From Niastella sp. OAS944 (lineage in GTDB: Bacteria > Bacteroidota > Bacteroidia > Chitinophagales > Chitinophagaceae): DNA of 64,000 nucleotides. Position 1 is the first letter of the stretch; the number at the start of each line of letters is the position of its first letter. The position numbers and the translations under genes are program-made. The notes beneath the pieces are model-generated. The model had not been told where the DNA came from and made no database searches. It was given only the letters and a program-made list of their open reading frames with translations. Positions 52,866-62,617 of this stretch are shown piece by piece. The stretch spans positions 434,001 to 498,000 of the forward strand of contig JANUBW010000003.1 of assembly GCA_024809215.1 (NCBI GenBank), in the 5' to 3' direction.

Positions 52866-54803
52866 TTAATGCTTCGCTTCCAACACATCAATTTTGCCAT
52901 GCTTGCGCAATTCGTATTCCTTTGCCATTAAAAATATAAGTGGAGTTACCAACAAAATATGCGTGGCAGAAGTAAGCACACCGCCTACCATTGGCAACAC
53001 GATGGGCTTCATAACATCGCTACCCACACCATGGCTCCATAAAATGGGCACCAGCGCAAAAAGCGACACACACACGGTCATTATCTTTGGCCGTAACCTT
53101 TTGGCAGCCCCGGCAATTACATGCTCGCGCAACTCTTCTTTGGTAATGGTTTCTCTTGAATTGCCCTTTTTGTCAACCAGCTGTTGCATGGCATCGTTTA
53201 AATAGATCACCATTACTATTCCGGTTTCAACTGCCAGCCCGAACAAGGCAATAAAGCCAACCGCCACTGCAACGGAGAGGTTTACATCCCAGATGAAGAT
53301 CATATACGCGCCACCAATAAGGGCAAATGGTATTGTAATAAGGCTAAGAAATGCTTCGCGGGCCGAATGAAAAGCGAAATACATGGAGATGAAAATGATC
53401 AGCAATACAACCGGCAAGATCAACTTCAACGTACGTTCACTGCGAATGAGGTTTTCGTACTGACCGCTCCACTCCAGGTAATACCCTTTGGGCAATTTGT
53501 TGATCATGGCATTCAGCTTTTCACGCGCTTCGTTTACCGTACTACCCAGGTCGCGTTCACGCACATTGAACAACACCGTACCGCGCAACATGGCATTTTC
53601 TGAATTGATCATGGGCGGGCCTTCTGCAATACCTACATCGGCTACTGCTTCCAGGGGCACAGGACCGTAATTCATGGTTTGCACCTGTAACCTTTTCAAT
53701 GCGGTGAGGTTATTCCGAAAATCCTGGCCAAAGCGCGCATTCACCGAAAAGCGCTGACGGCCTTCAACAGTGGTGGTCAGCTTCATACCACCCAGGGCAA
53801 TTTCAATTACGCGGTTCACATCGTCGATGCTTAAACCATAGCGGCCAATTTCATCGCGTTTAATATGAATGTCGATATACTTGCCGCCGGTAATTGGTTC
53901 AACATACAGGTCTTTTACCCCATCTATGCCTTCCAGTTGCTTTTTGATGGTTTGTGCAAAAGCATAAATGGTATCGAGGTTTTGTCCGTACACCTTTACG
54001 CCCACATCGGTACGAATACCTGTTGAAAGCATATTGATGCGGTTAATGATGGGTTGCGTCCACCCATTGGTAACACCCGGTATTTGCAGCTTATTGTTCA
54101 GTTCGTTGATGATGTCGTTCTTGGTTAAACCAGGTCGCCATTCGGCTTGTGGTTTAAGCAGAATAATAGTTTCGATCATACTGATGGGTGAGTTATCGGT
54201 AGCGGTGTTGGCACGCCCGGCCTTACCCAATACGTTCTTTACTTCGGGAACGGTTTTTATGATCTTGTCCTGCACCTGCAAAATGCGCTTTACTTCACTG
54301 TTCGAAACATCGGGTAAAGTAACCGGCATAAATAACAGCGACCCTTCATCGAGCGGCGGCATAAATTCGCGGCCCAAACTCATCAACAAAGGAATACTGA
54401 TGGCCAGCGCAATGATATTTATTGCGATGGTTGTTTTACGCCATTTAATACAGGCCCGTATCACTGGTTCATATACCCGCTCCAGCAACCGGTTTACCGG
54501 GTTGGCATTTTCGGGTCTGAACTTTCCTTTCATAAAGAACGAGATCAATACCGGCGCCAGTGTTACCACCAGCAGGGCATCAACCACCATTATAAAGGTT
54601 TTGGTATAGGCCAGCGGGTGAAACAATTTTCCTTCCTGCCCCGTTAACAGAAATACCGGCAGGAACGAGGTAATGATAATAATGGTGGAAAAGAACACCC
54701 CGCGCGATACCTGTTTACATGCCTTTTCAATGATTTGCATGCGTACCAGTTCGGGGATACGGTTATTCTTATTTCCGCGTATTTTGTTAAATAGTTTCGT
54801 CAT
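52866..54803 (-). CDS. cusA: CusA-type RND metal efflux pump, C-terminal part
   Basis: The 645 residues match CusA from just after membrane helix 4 to the C-terminus: KQVSRGVFFSTIIIITSFLPVFLLTGQEGKLF, the second periplasmic porter domain, and MTVCVSLFALVPILWSHGVGSD in the last helices. The first codon is an ATG 4 nt beyond the stop of the N-terminal part and in the next frame; the open frame continues upstream (NLDA before the Met). Translation could restart at this ATG, or the gene may be broken by one inserted base. Confidence 0.85.
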   Translation of the reverse strand: MTKLFNKIRGNKNNRIPELVRMQIIEKACKQVSRGVFFSTIIIITSFLPVFLLTGQEGKLFHPLAYTKTFIMVVDALLVVTLAPVLISFFMKGKFRPENANPVNRLLERVYEPVIRACIKWRKTTIAINIIALAISIPLLMSLGREFMPPLDEGSLLFMPVTLPDVSNSEVKRILQVQDKIIKTVPEVKNVLGKAGRANTATDNSPISMIETIILLKPQAEWRPGLTKNDIINELNNKLQIPGVTNGWTQPIINRINMLSTGIRTDVGVKVYGQNLDTIYAFAQTIKKQLEGIDGVKDLYVEPITGGKYIDIHIKRDEIGRYGLSIDDVNRVIEIALGGMKLTTTVEGRQRFSVNARFGQDFRNNLTALKRLQVQTMNYGPVPLEAVADVGIAEGPPMINSENAMLRGTVLFNVRERDLGSTVNEAREKLNAMINKLPKGYYLEWSGQYENLIRSERTLKLILPVVLLIIFISMYFAFHSAREAFLSLITIPFALIGGAYMIFIWDVNLSVAVAVGFIALFGLAVETGIVMVIYLNDAMQQLVDKKGNSRETITKEELREHVIAGAAKRLRPKIMTVCVSLFALVPILWSHGVGSDVMKPIVLPMVGGVLTSATHILLVTPLIFLMAKEYELRKHGKIDVLEAKH

Positions 54804-54807
54804 TGCA

Positions 54808-56088
54808 TCAAGATTTTGCGCTTTGCTGTTGCTGGTATTCGGCCAGGTGGCGATACGCGTTTTCGCTCATAATAATTCCATTGTCGACAATAACTCCTAT
54901 TGCCAGCGCAATACCGGTTAACGACATAATATTCGACGACAGCCCAATGGCGTTCAATAAAATAAAGCTTACGGCAATGGTGATAGGAATTTGTATAATG
55001 ATGCTTAGGGCGCTGCGCCAGTGAAACAGGAAAATGATCACAATTAAACATACCACCGCCATTTCTTCAATGAGCTTGTTCTTTACATTGCCCACAGCGG
55101 CTTGTATGAGTTCACTGCGATCGTAACCGGTCTTAAAAGTTACGCCACCTGGCAGGCCTTTCTCCACTTCTTTCATTTTCTCTTTGATTGCGGTGATCAC
55201 TTTATCGGCATTTTCGCCATAGCGCATTACGACAATACCGCCTACTACTTCGCCCTGTCCATTTTCATCGAAGATGCCCAAGCGCAGATCGCCGCCCATT
55301 TGCACGGTGCCTATGTCTTTTACCCTAACCGGAATGCCATTGTAATTACTTACTGCAATGCTTTCGAGGTCTTCTTTGCTTTTTACATAACCCAGTCCGC
55401 GAATGATGTACGCCATATCGCTCATTTCGAACTTGCGGCCGCCTACATCATTGTTCGCTTCTTTTACTTTGTTCATTACATCCATCAGCGATACGTTGTA
55501 AAACTGCAGCTTAACGGGGTCGAGCACCAGCTGGTATTGTTTTTCAAAACCACCAAAGGACGAAACTTCGGCCACACCGGGCACGGTTTGTAAAGCGAGT
55601 TTTATGTACCAGTCCTGCAATGCGCGTTGTTCGCCGAGGTCCATTTGTTTGGCATCGAGCGAGTACCAGAATACGTGACCCACGCCGGTACCATCGGGAC
55701 CCAGGGTTGGCGTAATGCCTTCGGGCAATAAACGTTGCGCATAGTTCAGGCGCTCGAGCACGCGGGTGCGCGCCCAATAGATATCGGTATTATCGTCGAA
55801 GATCACGTACACAAAACTCATCCCGAACATAGAGGTGGCGCGTACGTTCTTTACATTGGGTATACCTTGCAGGTTGCTTACCAGTGGGTAGGTCACCTGG
55901 TCTTCGATGATCTGCGGGCTGCGCCCCATCCATTCGGTAAAAACGATCACCTGGTTTTCAGACAGGTCGGGGATGGCATCGATGGGGTTTTTCTTTACAT
56001 TGATAAAGCCCCATACAAGCAGTGCGGCTGCCAAAGCCAGCACCACGTACCGGTTTTTGAGTGACCAGGATATTAATGAAGAGATCAT
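54808..56088 (-). CDS. cusA: CusA-type RND metal efflux pump, N-terminal part (ends at frameshift)
   Basis: The 426 residues cover CusA from the first helix (NRYVVLALAAALLVWGFINV) through the first porter domain (QVIVFTEWMGRSPQIIEDQVTYPLVSN begins the CusA signature) to helix 4 (GIALAIGVIVDNGIIMSEN). The frame then stops within a Gln-rich loop (EYQQQQSAKS). Together with the next frame the length would be about 1,070 residues, as normal for CusA. One base too many in the CAGCAACAGCAAAGCG stretch (about 54816-54836) would explain the break. Confidence 0.85.
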   Translation of the reverse strand: MISSLISWSLKNRYVVLALAAALLVWGFINVKKNPIDAIPDLSENQVIVFTEWMGRSPQIIEDQVTYPLVSNLQGIPNVKNVRATSMFGMSFVYVIFDDNTDIYWARTRVLERLNYAQRLLPEGITPTLGPDGTGVGHVFWYSLDAKQMDLGEQRALQDWYIKLALQTVPGVAEVSSFGGFEKQYQLVLDPVKLQFYNVSLMDVMNKVKEANNDVGGRKFEMSDMAYIIRGLGYVKSKEDLESIAVSNYNGIPVRVKDIGTVQMGGDLRLGIFDENGQGEVVGGIVVMRYGENADKVITAIKEKMKEVEKGLPGGVTFKTGYDRSELIQAAVGNVKNKLIEEMAVVCLIVIIFLFHWRSALSIIIQIPITIAVSFILLNAIGLSSNIMSLTGIALAIGVIVDNGIIMSENAYRHLAEYQQQQSAKS

Positions 56089-56480
<392 letters not shown>

Positions 56481-57098
56481 CTACTGGATCTCCTCCTCAA
56501 CACTTCCGCACTCCATCATTTTATCGCCGAAATAGGGATTCTTTATTTCTTTGGTTTCGCTTAACCACATAGCGCCTTTGCCATCTTTAGCCATTGGGCA
56601 ATGATCGTGGTACAGGGTTTTGCCGCCACCAAAGGCTTTTACCACGGTGTACAGGCTTTCGCTCAAAGAGCTAAACATCTCGCGCTGGTGTTCAATATCT
56701 CCGGTGCTTTTTGCAATATGTTCGCCACTTGTTTTTAAATTCCCTTCCTGTTGATCGTATACTTTTTTCTGGTCGGCCGAAAGCAGTGATTTGTCTAAGC
56801 CTTTCAAAGCTGCCAGCATTTTATTGGCGGCCTCGCCGGCATCGGCAGCCTTGCCATTAGTGAGGGCATTCTTTATTTGCAGGTAATCATCTGTAATGTT
56901 TTTAATTTGATTGGCCACGGCTGCATCAACATTTGTAAAAGATGCTTTTACTACTTTAACCTCGGCGTTCTCTTCTGCTGTAGCATGCGCCGCTTCGGGT
57001 GCTTTTTCTTCTTTTGGGGTTGTGTTTGAAGCGCTTTCGCCGCAGGAATATGCAATAATTGAAATAGTAGCTAATACACCAATGAATAACTTTTTCAT
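56481..57098 (-). CDS. DUF3347 domain lipoprotein (metal-efflux locus)
   Basis: The lipoprotein signal (IAYSC) is followed by a charged linker and a DUF3347 domain (QIKNITDDYLQIKNALTNG ... ADQKKVYDQ). The C-terminal part HDHCPMAKDGKGAMWLS and NPYFGDKMMECG carries Met, His and Cys residues often seen with CusB-type proteins, where it is believed to bind copper. It lies upstream of cusA in the same direction, with a repeat-rich gap. Confidence 0.85.
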   Translation of the reverse strand: MKKLFIGVLATISIIAYSCGESASNTTPKEEKAPEAAHATAEENAEVKVVKASFTNVDAAVANQIKNITDDYLQIKNALTNGKAADAGEAANKMLAALKGLDKSLLSADQKKVYDQQEGNLKTSGEHIAKSTGDIEHQREMFSSLSESLYTVVKAFGGGKTLYHDHCPMAKDGKGAMWLSETKEIKNPYFGDKMMECGSVEEEIQ

Positions 57099-57280
57099 TT
57101 GAATGAGTTTTGTAGTTATGAATAATTTAAATACAGGCGCACAGGAAAATGCAAACCATTGAGCGGTGCTTTTCTTATGCTATAATTTTATGTTGAATAC
57201 TAAATGGAAACGTAAGCAGGCATTGCAGACAATAATGCCAACTGCCCAACAGAATGCCGGGGTATAGAAAGGGAAATTGA

Positions 57281-57673
57281 TCAGATACGGAAAATACAAT
57301 AGCGAATACGCACGGGCACTGTACTTCGGGGAGGTGCGTTTGATACGGGGTATTCTTCAGTTATAGAAGAAATAACCGGTAATACGAAAGGAGAATAGGT
57401 AGTGATCACTGCTACACCAACCGGAGCATCGGTCTGAAACCGGCTTTCACCTTTTTGGTCTTTTTCAACCTGAAGTGTATGGTGCTTATCCTCGCAGCAA
57501 CCATTCTTTTTACTCTTCACCTTTTCCATGCCGCAATTGCCACAGGTGTGGGTGTCTTGCACGGAAAGGTCCCAGTTCACCAGTTCGCCCATGCAATAAT
57601 GCAGGTTTACCGTAGCGCCTACCGAGGTGCCGAGGTAAAAAATGGCTAATATGGATACCAGGAGCTTTTTCAT
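57281..57673 (-). CDS. HYC_CC_PP family protein
   Basis: A signal peptide precedes the family pattern LHYCMGELV, CGNCGM, NGCCED and later PP (NAPPRST). These small Cys-rich secreted proteins are usually encoded with Bacteroidota copper/cation efflux genes, as here, and may bind metal. It is probably the first gene of the leftward metal locus. Confidence 0.85.
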   Translation of the reverse strand: MKKLLVSILAIFYLGTSVGATVNLHYCMGELVNWDLSVQDTHTCGNCGMEKVKSKKNGCCEDKHHTLQVEKDQKGESRFQTDAPVGVAVITTYSPFVLPVISSITEEYPVSNAPPRSTVPVRIRYCIFRI

Positions 57674-57740
57674 TCGGTGTAAAAGTATATTGTTTTTTCG
57701 GAACGGGGTTTATAAAATTTGGGGGAAGTGTTATAGAATA

Positions 57741-57800
57741 GTGAGGTAAGAGTTAGGAGGTAAGAAGTAAGAAATACAGAGGGCCAGAACTGTAAATAAA
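57741..57800. repeat. AAGTAAG-type repeat arm with ACAG...CTGTA core
   Basis: GGAGGTAAGAAGTAAGAAA, then TACAGAGGGCCAGAACTGTA. This matches the inverted reading of 37830-37870. Confidence 0.65.
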
Positions 57801-57845
57801 AGACAGTCACTGATTTACGACAAGCCCAAGGACTCCGAACAGGCA

Positions 57846-58036
57846 AGTTAACGAGTTGACGTGTTAACGAGTTAACTCGTTACCGCCACCTCGTGGCCTA
57901 CCCTCCCGATCTCCCCCGGTGGGGGGAGGGGCTTTTCTTATAACCTAAATTTCGTTGGCGTTTATCGCCTTTTAAATTTCAACCTGTCAACTATTAATCA
58001 ACCTGCTGCACTTAAACCCTTGTTAACTCGTCAACT
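57846..58036. repeat. Inverted pair of GTTAACGA-type arms with G/C-rich palindromic core
   Basis: The left arm AGTTAACGAGTTGACGTG (57846) is matched in inverse by 58021-58036 (TGTTAACTCGTCAACT). Between them lies the CTCCCCC-GGT-GGGGGGAG palindrome, a relative of the element inserted in paaB. Confidence 0.7.
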
Positions 58037-58117
58037 ACCCCTAACCTCCATCTATACAAACCCTTGTATTACCGATACAATCATTAATATGTAATTTCCC
58101 TTTTATTTCTTTGCAAC

Positions 58118-59212
58118 ATGCCTTATTCAAGGATACCCGATGTTTTTATACATGTATTTGCAGGACTGGCTTTTATGCTACTGCCCCTGCTTTTCATGAG
58201 CGGCCAGGCCGGTGAAGATGGCGTGGGCGTTATTGTATTGTCAATTGGGTACTGGATCTTTTGTCTTACTTATATTTTTATCTTCTACCTTAATACTTAC
58301 TGGCTTATTCCGCAGCTATATCTTAAAAGGAAGTATCTGTTTTACGCAGCCATAATATTGGTGTTGTTTATTTTGATAGCTTATGCCCGGCCTTTTGAAT
58401 TGCTTTTACAGCACCATCATCCACCGCGACCAAACGATATGGTAATGCCTAATCGTGGAGCATATAATGGACCAGGTGGTGGCCCCCCAAGAGGGCCCAG
58501 GCATGGCGGACCAAGGAATATGCGCATTGATATTGTAAGTATCTTTCTTTACATAATGACCATTGCGTTGGGAATGGCCATACAAATAACCCGCCAGTGG
58601 CGCACATCGCTTCAACAGGTTGCCCGCGCCGAGGCCGACAAAGCACAAGCAGAACTATCCTTTTTAAAAGCACAGATCAATCCGCATTTCTTATTTAATA
58701 CCCTGAACAATATTTACACGCTGGCCATTACTAAAAATGATAAAACGGCCGATAGCATTATGAAGCTGTCGAACATTATGCGATATGTAACTGATGATGT
58801 TTCACAGCATTTTGTTCCACTACAATTGGAAGTTGATTGTATCAATGATTTTATAGAACTGCAGCGGCTGCGGCTAAGTAAAAAAACAACGGTTGATTTT
58901 GCCGTAAGGGGCAGGCTCAACGATAAAACCATAGTACCTTTATTGCTGATCACTTTTGTGGAGAACGTATTCAAGTATGGCATCAGCAATCATGAAAATA
59001 CTACTATAACCATTCAATTAACAGCCGACGAGCGAAGCATTACATTCTATTGCCACAATAAGATCTTTACGCCAGCAGGCACCCCTCAACGTACGGGTAT
59101 TGGTATTGCCAATGCTCAAAAACGGCTCAATCATTTGTACCCTAACAAACATTTATTGAACATAACCAACGAAAACGGTTTCTTTTCCGTAGAGTTGATC
59201 TTACTAGCTTAA
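58118..59212 (+). CDS. LytS-type sensor histidine kinase (His_kinase family)
   Basis: Four membrane helices (about 10-105 and 135-160) are interrupted by a Pro/Gly/Arg-rich loop (NRGAYNGPGGGPPRGPRHGG). The cytoplasmic part has the phospho-His motif FLKAQINPHFLFNTLNNIY and an ATPase with FVENVFKYG and GIGIANAQKRL. This is the kinase half of a LytS/LytTR pair; the regulator starts 11 bp after its stop. The signal and target genes are unknown. Confidence 0.92.
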   Translation: MPYSRIPDVFIHVFAGLAFMLLPLLFMSGQAGEDGVGVIVLSIGYWIFCLTYIFIFYLNTYWLIPQLYLKRKYLFYAAIILVLFILIAYARPFELLLQHHHPPRPNDMVMPNRGAYNGPGGGPPRGPRHGGPRNMRIDIVSIFLYIMTIALGMAIQITRQWRTSLQQVARAEADKAQAELSFLKAQINPHFLFNTLNNIYTLAITKNDKTADSIMKLSNIMRYVTDDVSQHFVPLQLEVDCINDFIELQRLRLSKKTTVDFAVRGRLNDKTIVPLLLITFVENVFKYGISNHENTTITIQLTADERSITFYCHNKIFTPAGTPQRTGIGIANAQKRLNHLYPNKHLLNITNENGFFSVELILLA

Positions 59213-59223
59213 ACTGTTTCGTT

Positions 59224-59922
59224 ATGCAATTGAAATGTGTTGCCATAGATGATGAGCCCCTGGCGCTGGAGCTCTTACAAACCTATATTACCCGCTTTCC
59301 TCAATTAAAACTGGTACATACATTCGACGATGCTATTTCAGCGGTTGAATTATTACGTAATACTAAGATCGACCTGCTGTTTATCGATATCAATATGCCC
59401 GATATTTCGGGTATTGACCTGGTACGCTCTTTGCAACAAAAGCCACTGATCATTTTTACTACAGCACATAAGCAATTTGCCATTGAAGGGTTTGAACTGG
59501 ATGCCGTGGATTACCTGCTAAAACCTATCAATATCGACCGGTTTACCAGGGCAGTACATAAAGCAATTGATTATTATAAGTACAAGAGTACGCCGGCACA
59601 AGATGATAACGACTGCTTATTTGTACATTCAGAATACAAGCTGGTTAAAATTCAATTAAATGAAATTGAATACATAGAAAGCCTCGAAGATTATATTAAG
59701 ATACACATTACCGGGGCCAGGCCAGTGTTAACACTTATGTCAATGAAAAAAGTGCTGGAAAAACTGCCTGCAGATAAATTCCAGCGAATACATCGCAGCT
59801 ATATTGTGTCTGTGGCAAAAGTGAGATCCATTCAAAACCGGAAGGTACAATTAGCAGCCGGCGTAGAACTACCCATCAGCGATAGTTACGTAAATTTCAT
59901 CATTAACTGGAAGAAAAATTGA
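59224..59922 (+). CDS. LytTR-family response regulator
   Basis: The receiver domain (1-120) has the acidic pair DDEP, phospho-Asp in LLFIDINMPD (about 54) and Lys in LLKPINI. The C-terminal LytTR DNA-binding domain (about 135-232) carries YIESLEDYIKIH, FQRIHRSYIVSVAKV and ELPISDSY. It works with the adjacent kinase. Confidence 0.95.
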   Translation: MQLKCVAIDDEPLALELLQTYITRFPQLKLVHTFDDAISAVELLRNTKIDLLFIDINMPDISGIDLVRSLQQKPLIIFTTAHKQFAIEGFELDAVDYLLKPINIDRFTRAVHKAIDYYKYKSTPAQDDNDCLFVHSEYKLVKIQLNEIEYIESLEDYIKIHITGARPVLTLMSMKKVLEKLPADKFQRIHRSYIVSVAKVRSIQNRKVQLAAGVELPISDSYVNFIINWKKN

Positions 59923-60134
59923 TAATAAAACGGGCCTTTCCCCGATACATTTGCCGGTTTCGTCTATAACATTATTGCAATACTTAATATTGGAACTATT
60001 TTTATGTTGTTCAAAGCAATTTTGTTTTATACAGTGCAGTTATTATTGGCGGTTAGGGGCGCGGCAACCTATTTACCCGTTGTAACGTAAAAGAAGAAGA
60101 CAGAAACCGATCAATTTCCAATAAAACAACCTGT

Positions 60135-60494
60135 ATGAAGAAATTACTTAGTCTGGCGGGCTTTATCGTATTAATGACAGTTCTTGTTATAGCTTGTAAA
60201 AAAGACAGTGAAAATGATAACACGCCTGCCACTGTTGATTGCAGCACCATCACCACCACGTTTTCAGGTACAGTACAGCCATTAATGAATACAAGTTGTG
60301 CAAAAAGCAATTGCCATGCTACGGGAAGCGTAAACGGTCCCGGCCCACTTGTAACTTACACGCAGATTTTTAATGCAAGGGTAAAAATAAAAGATGTGGT
60401 AGCAAGCGGCACCATGCCACAAGACGCAGCTTTCAGCGCCAGTCAAAAAGCCCTTATTACCTGTTGGATAGACGCAGGAGCCCCAAATAATTAA
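60135..60494 (+). CDS. Small cytochrome-c-like lipoprotein with CX4CH motif
   Basis: The lipoprotein signal ends in LVIAC and is followed by KKDSEND. The motif CAKSNCH is a CX4CH variant of the haem c site, and MPQDAAFSASQKALITCWIDAGAP is the typical C-terminal end of small cytochromes, with Met as possible axial ligand. Haem attachment to CX4CH is unusual and not certain. Two further Cys residues (DCST and ITCW) may form a disulfide. It probably acts in periplasmic electron transfer, or is a haem-free relic. Confidence 0.7.
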   Translation: MKKLLSLAGFIVLMTVLVIACKKDSENDNTPATVDCSTITTTFSGTVQPLMNTSCAKSNCHATGSVNGPGPLVTYTQIFNARVKIKDVVASGTMPQDAAFSASQKALITCWIDAGAPNN

Positions 60495-60598
60495 AAATAA
60501 TTTCAGATGTAAGCGCAATGATAAGTGCCTAACATCGTCAAAATAAGTACAAAGAAATTTTTAGAACTCGTTTTTCATGGGTGTTACTTTTAAAGTGC

Positions 60599-60625
60599 AA
60601 AGCCCTGTTTCCACAGGGCTTTTCT
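60599..60625 (+). terminator. Terminator after the cytochrome-like gene
   Basis: AAAGCCCTG (60599-60607) pairs with CAGGGCTTT (60614-60622), followed by TCT. Confidence 0.75.
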
Positions 60626-60765
60626 TATGCCCGTTACCGAAGAAATTTTAAGAATAATTTTCCAGCTGCGATTAAACTTTTACACTTACCAGCCTTCTTA
60701 ATACAATAGATCAATAACCAAACTCTTTTTCATGGCCGCTTTCTACCCGACCAAACATTCGTTTC

Positions 60766-61521
60766 ATGAAAGTGATTTCCAGGAAGGCCATTGTATTTAC
60801 GCTTATTGCTTGCAGCTTCTTTAATTCATTACATGCACAATTCCTTGTTCCTAAACACGAAATAGGTTTAGGTGTGGGCATGTTCATTTACCAGGGCGAC
60901 CTTACTCCTGAAGATGCCGGCGCATTTAAAACGCCAGGGTTTGCATTCAACATCTTTTATAACCGCCTGCTTTCGCGTTCTTTTTCATTACGCACTAACC
61001 TAGCCCATGGAAAACTAACGGCCGATGACGCCAATTACAAAACACCCGAATGGCGTAAAGAACGTGCATTCAGATTTGGTACCCGGGTGACCGAAATTTC
61101 AGAACTGTTGGTTTGGAATATTCTAGGAAACAATTATGGCGAAAGGAAAATAATATCTCCGTACATCTTTGGTGGCATTGGCATTAGCGCCTTACGTATT
61201 ACCCGCGACTGGAGCAACATTAATTATGATTATTTTGCCAGTGAAACAACTTTGCTCGAAGGTCTGGCTGAAGATTCTACGCATACACTACCCAGCACTA
61301 TTGGAGTTATTCCCGTAGGCATCGGATTCAGATACCCTATTACAGACAAATTATCATTAATGGCCGAAGGGTCGTATCGCTTCACCTTTAGCGATTATAT
61401 TGATGGGTTCAGTAAGGCATCGAACCCCAATAAAAATGACTTTTACTCAAACATTTCGTTAGGCATCATATACACGTTTGGAAAAAGAAGCACTCTCGAC
61501 TGTCCTATAATACGCAACTAA
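60766..61521 (+). CDS. Outer membrane beta-barrel protein (DUF6089 type)
   Basis: After a signal peptide (cleaved near LHAQ, residue 25) the protein shows alternating beta strands with the DUF6089 opening HEIGLGVGMFIYQGDL, the motif SPYIFGGIG, and VGIGFRYPITDKLSLMAEGSYR near the end. It is probably an eight- or ten-stranded outer-membrane barrel of unknown role. Confidence 0.85.
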   Translation: MKVISRKAIVFTLIACSFFNSLHAQFLVPKHEIGLGVGMFIYQGDLTPEDAGAFKTPGFAFNIFYNRLLSRSFSLRTNLAHGKLTADDANYKTPEWRKERAFRFGTRVTEISELLVWNILGNNYGERKIISPYIFGGIGISALRITRDWSNINYDYFASETTLLEGLAEDSTHTLPSTIGVIPVGIGFRYPITDKLSLMAEGSYRFTFSDYIDGFSKASNPNKNDFYSNISLGIIYTFGKRSTLDCPIIRN

Positions 61522-61574
61522 TAATAAAGAGCTTTTCCGATTGAGAACTGGTGATCATTTACGTATGAAAAACT

Positions 61575-61613
61575 AAAAGTCCTCCCGGCGAACCGGAAGG
61601 ACTTTTCTTTTTT
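61575..61613 (+). terminator. Terminator after the beta-barrel gene
   Basis: AAAAGTCCT-C-CCGG pairs with CCGG-A-AGGACTTTT (61575-61606), followed by CTTTTTT. Confidence 0.9.
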
Positions 61614-61689
61614 ATGCGCGGTAAAACTATTATTATGGTGTGCCACATTTGTTGTTCTACGCAATGGTAAATGTGGCTCACCTATATTT

Positions 61690-62484
61690 TTAACCCGTAA
61701 CCGGCTGTTGCATGGCCATTGGTTTGGCTATCATTTTAGAATGAGAAAGATAAGCCGTATCGGGACTGTACAAAAACAAACAGCTGCCATCTTTAATGGT
61801 ATTGATAATGGCTTTATGTAAAGTTGGCGGTACAGCAGGGCAACCCAGGCTGCGGCCTAAAAACCCCGTCATTTGTATAACCTTTTCATTTACATAATTA
61901 GCTGCATGCATAACAATACTTCTGTTAAATGCATTGTCATTTATTCCTGCCTCCATACCTTCAAGGCGTAAAGAATAACCATGTTCGCCTTTATAGGTAT
62001 TTCCTGTTACGTAAAAGCCCAAACTACTCTTAAAGCTGTTAAGATCGTTTGAAAACTCTGTAGCCATTTCTTTACCTGAATTACGGCCATGCGAAACAAA
62101 TGTATTGAACAACAATTTGCCTGTAGTTACATCAATTACAAACAACCTCTTTTTTGAAGAAGGCAAACTGAAATCAACGATGGAAAGTACATTGTTCTTT
62201 TTAACAGTGCCGCTTTCAAGCAGTCCCATATAGCCTTGTAATCCATAGTTAAAGGCTTCCTGTGAAAGCCCCAGGCTGTCTAACTTCATTTGACCATACA
62301 ACATACTGTACTGGTTAACAGCACTAACTGTGTTGTCAATAGCTGAATCCTTCACGGGGATAGCTGTATGAGTCTTTTTATTGTTCAGAAAACTCGCTGC
62401 AGGTGCAGCGAAAATGAAACACACTACGGCCACTAGTAACAGTGGAAGGATGTACTTTACTTTGGGATGATTGGATGTGGGCAT
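61690..62484 (-). CDS. Murein L,D-transpeptidase catalytic domain protein (YkuD_2 type)
   Basis: An N-terminal membrane anchor or signal (YILPLLLVAVVCFIFAA) precedes a catalytic domain with VSHGRNSG, SIVMHAANYV (catalytic His) and FLGRSLGCPAVPP (catalytic Cys), the layout of the YkuD-like family PF13645. It would make 3-3 cross-links or lipoprotein/peptidoglycan bonds in the periplasm. It stands alone on the minus strand downstream of the MCE operon. Confidence 0.88.
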   Translation of the reverse strand: MPTSNHPKVKYILPLLLVAVVCFIFAAPAASFLNNKKTHTAIPVKDSAIDNTVSAVNQYSMLYGQMKLDSLGLSQEAFNYGLQGYMGLLESGTVKKNNVLSIVDFSLPSSKKRLFVIDVTTGKLLFNTFVSHGRNSGKEMATEFSNDLNSFKSSLGFYVTGNTYKGEHGYSLRLEGMEAGINDNAFNRSIVMHAANYVNEKVIQMTGFLGRSLGCPAVPPTLHKAIINTIKDGSCLFLYSPDTAYLSHSKMIAKPMAMQQPVTG

Positions 62485-62617
62485 TAATTTTTCGTTGGTA
62501 TTGATTAATGAATGAGTTACCCGTATATAACGTTACAAGGCGCAAGAAGTTTGCCCAATAAGGCCCTTAAGTTAATTTTAACAGTAATAAATATTGATGT
62601 TGTATGGGGGTATTTAT

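Larger units (their letters stand above)
57674..58117. other. Repeat-filled 444-bp intergenic region
   Basis: It contains an AAGTAAG-type arm with core (57741-57800), an inverted pair of GTTAACGA-type arms (57846-57880 and 57981-58036) around a G/C-rich palindrome (57893-57940), and a small inverted repeat TTGTAT-TACCG-ATACAA (58064-58080) near the kinase gene. No coding frame is credible. Confidence 0.7.
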
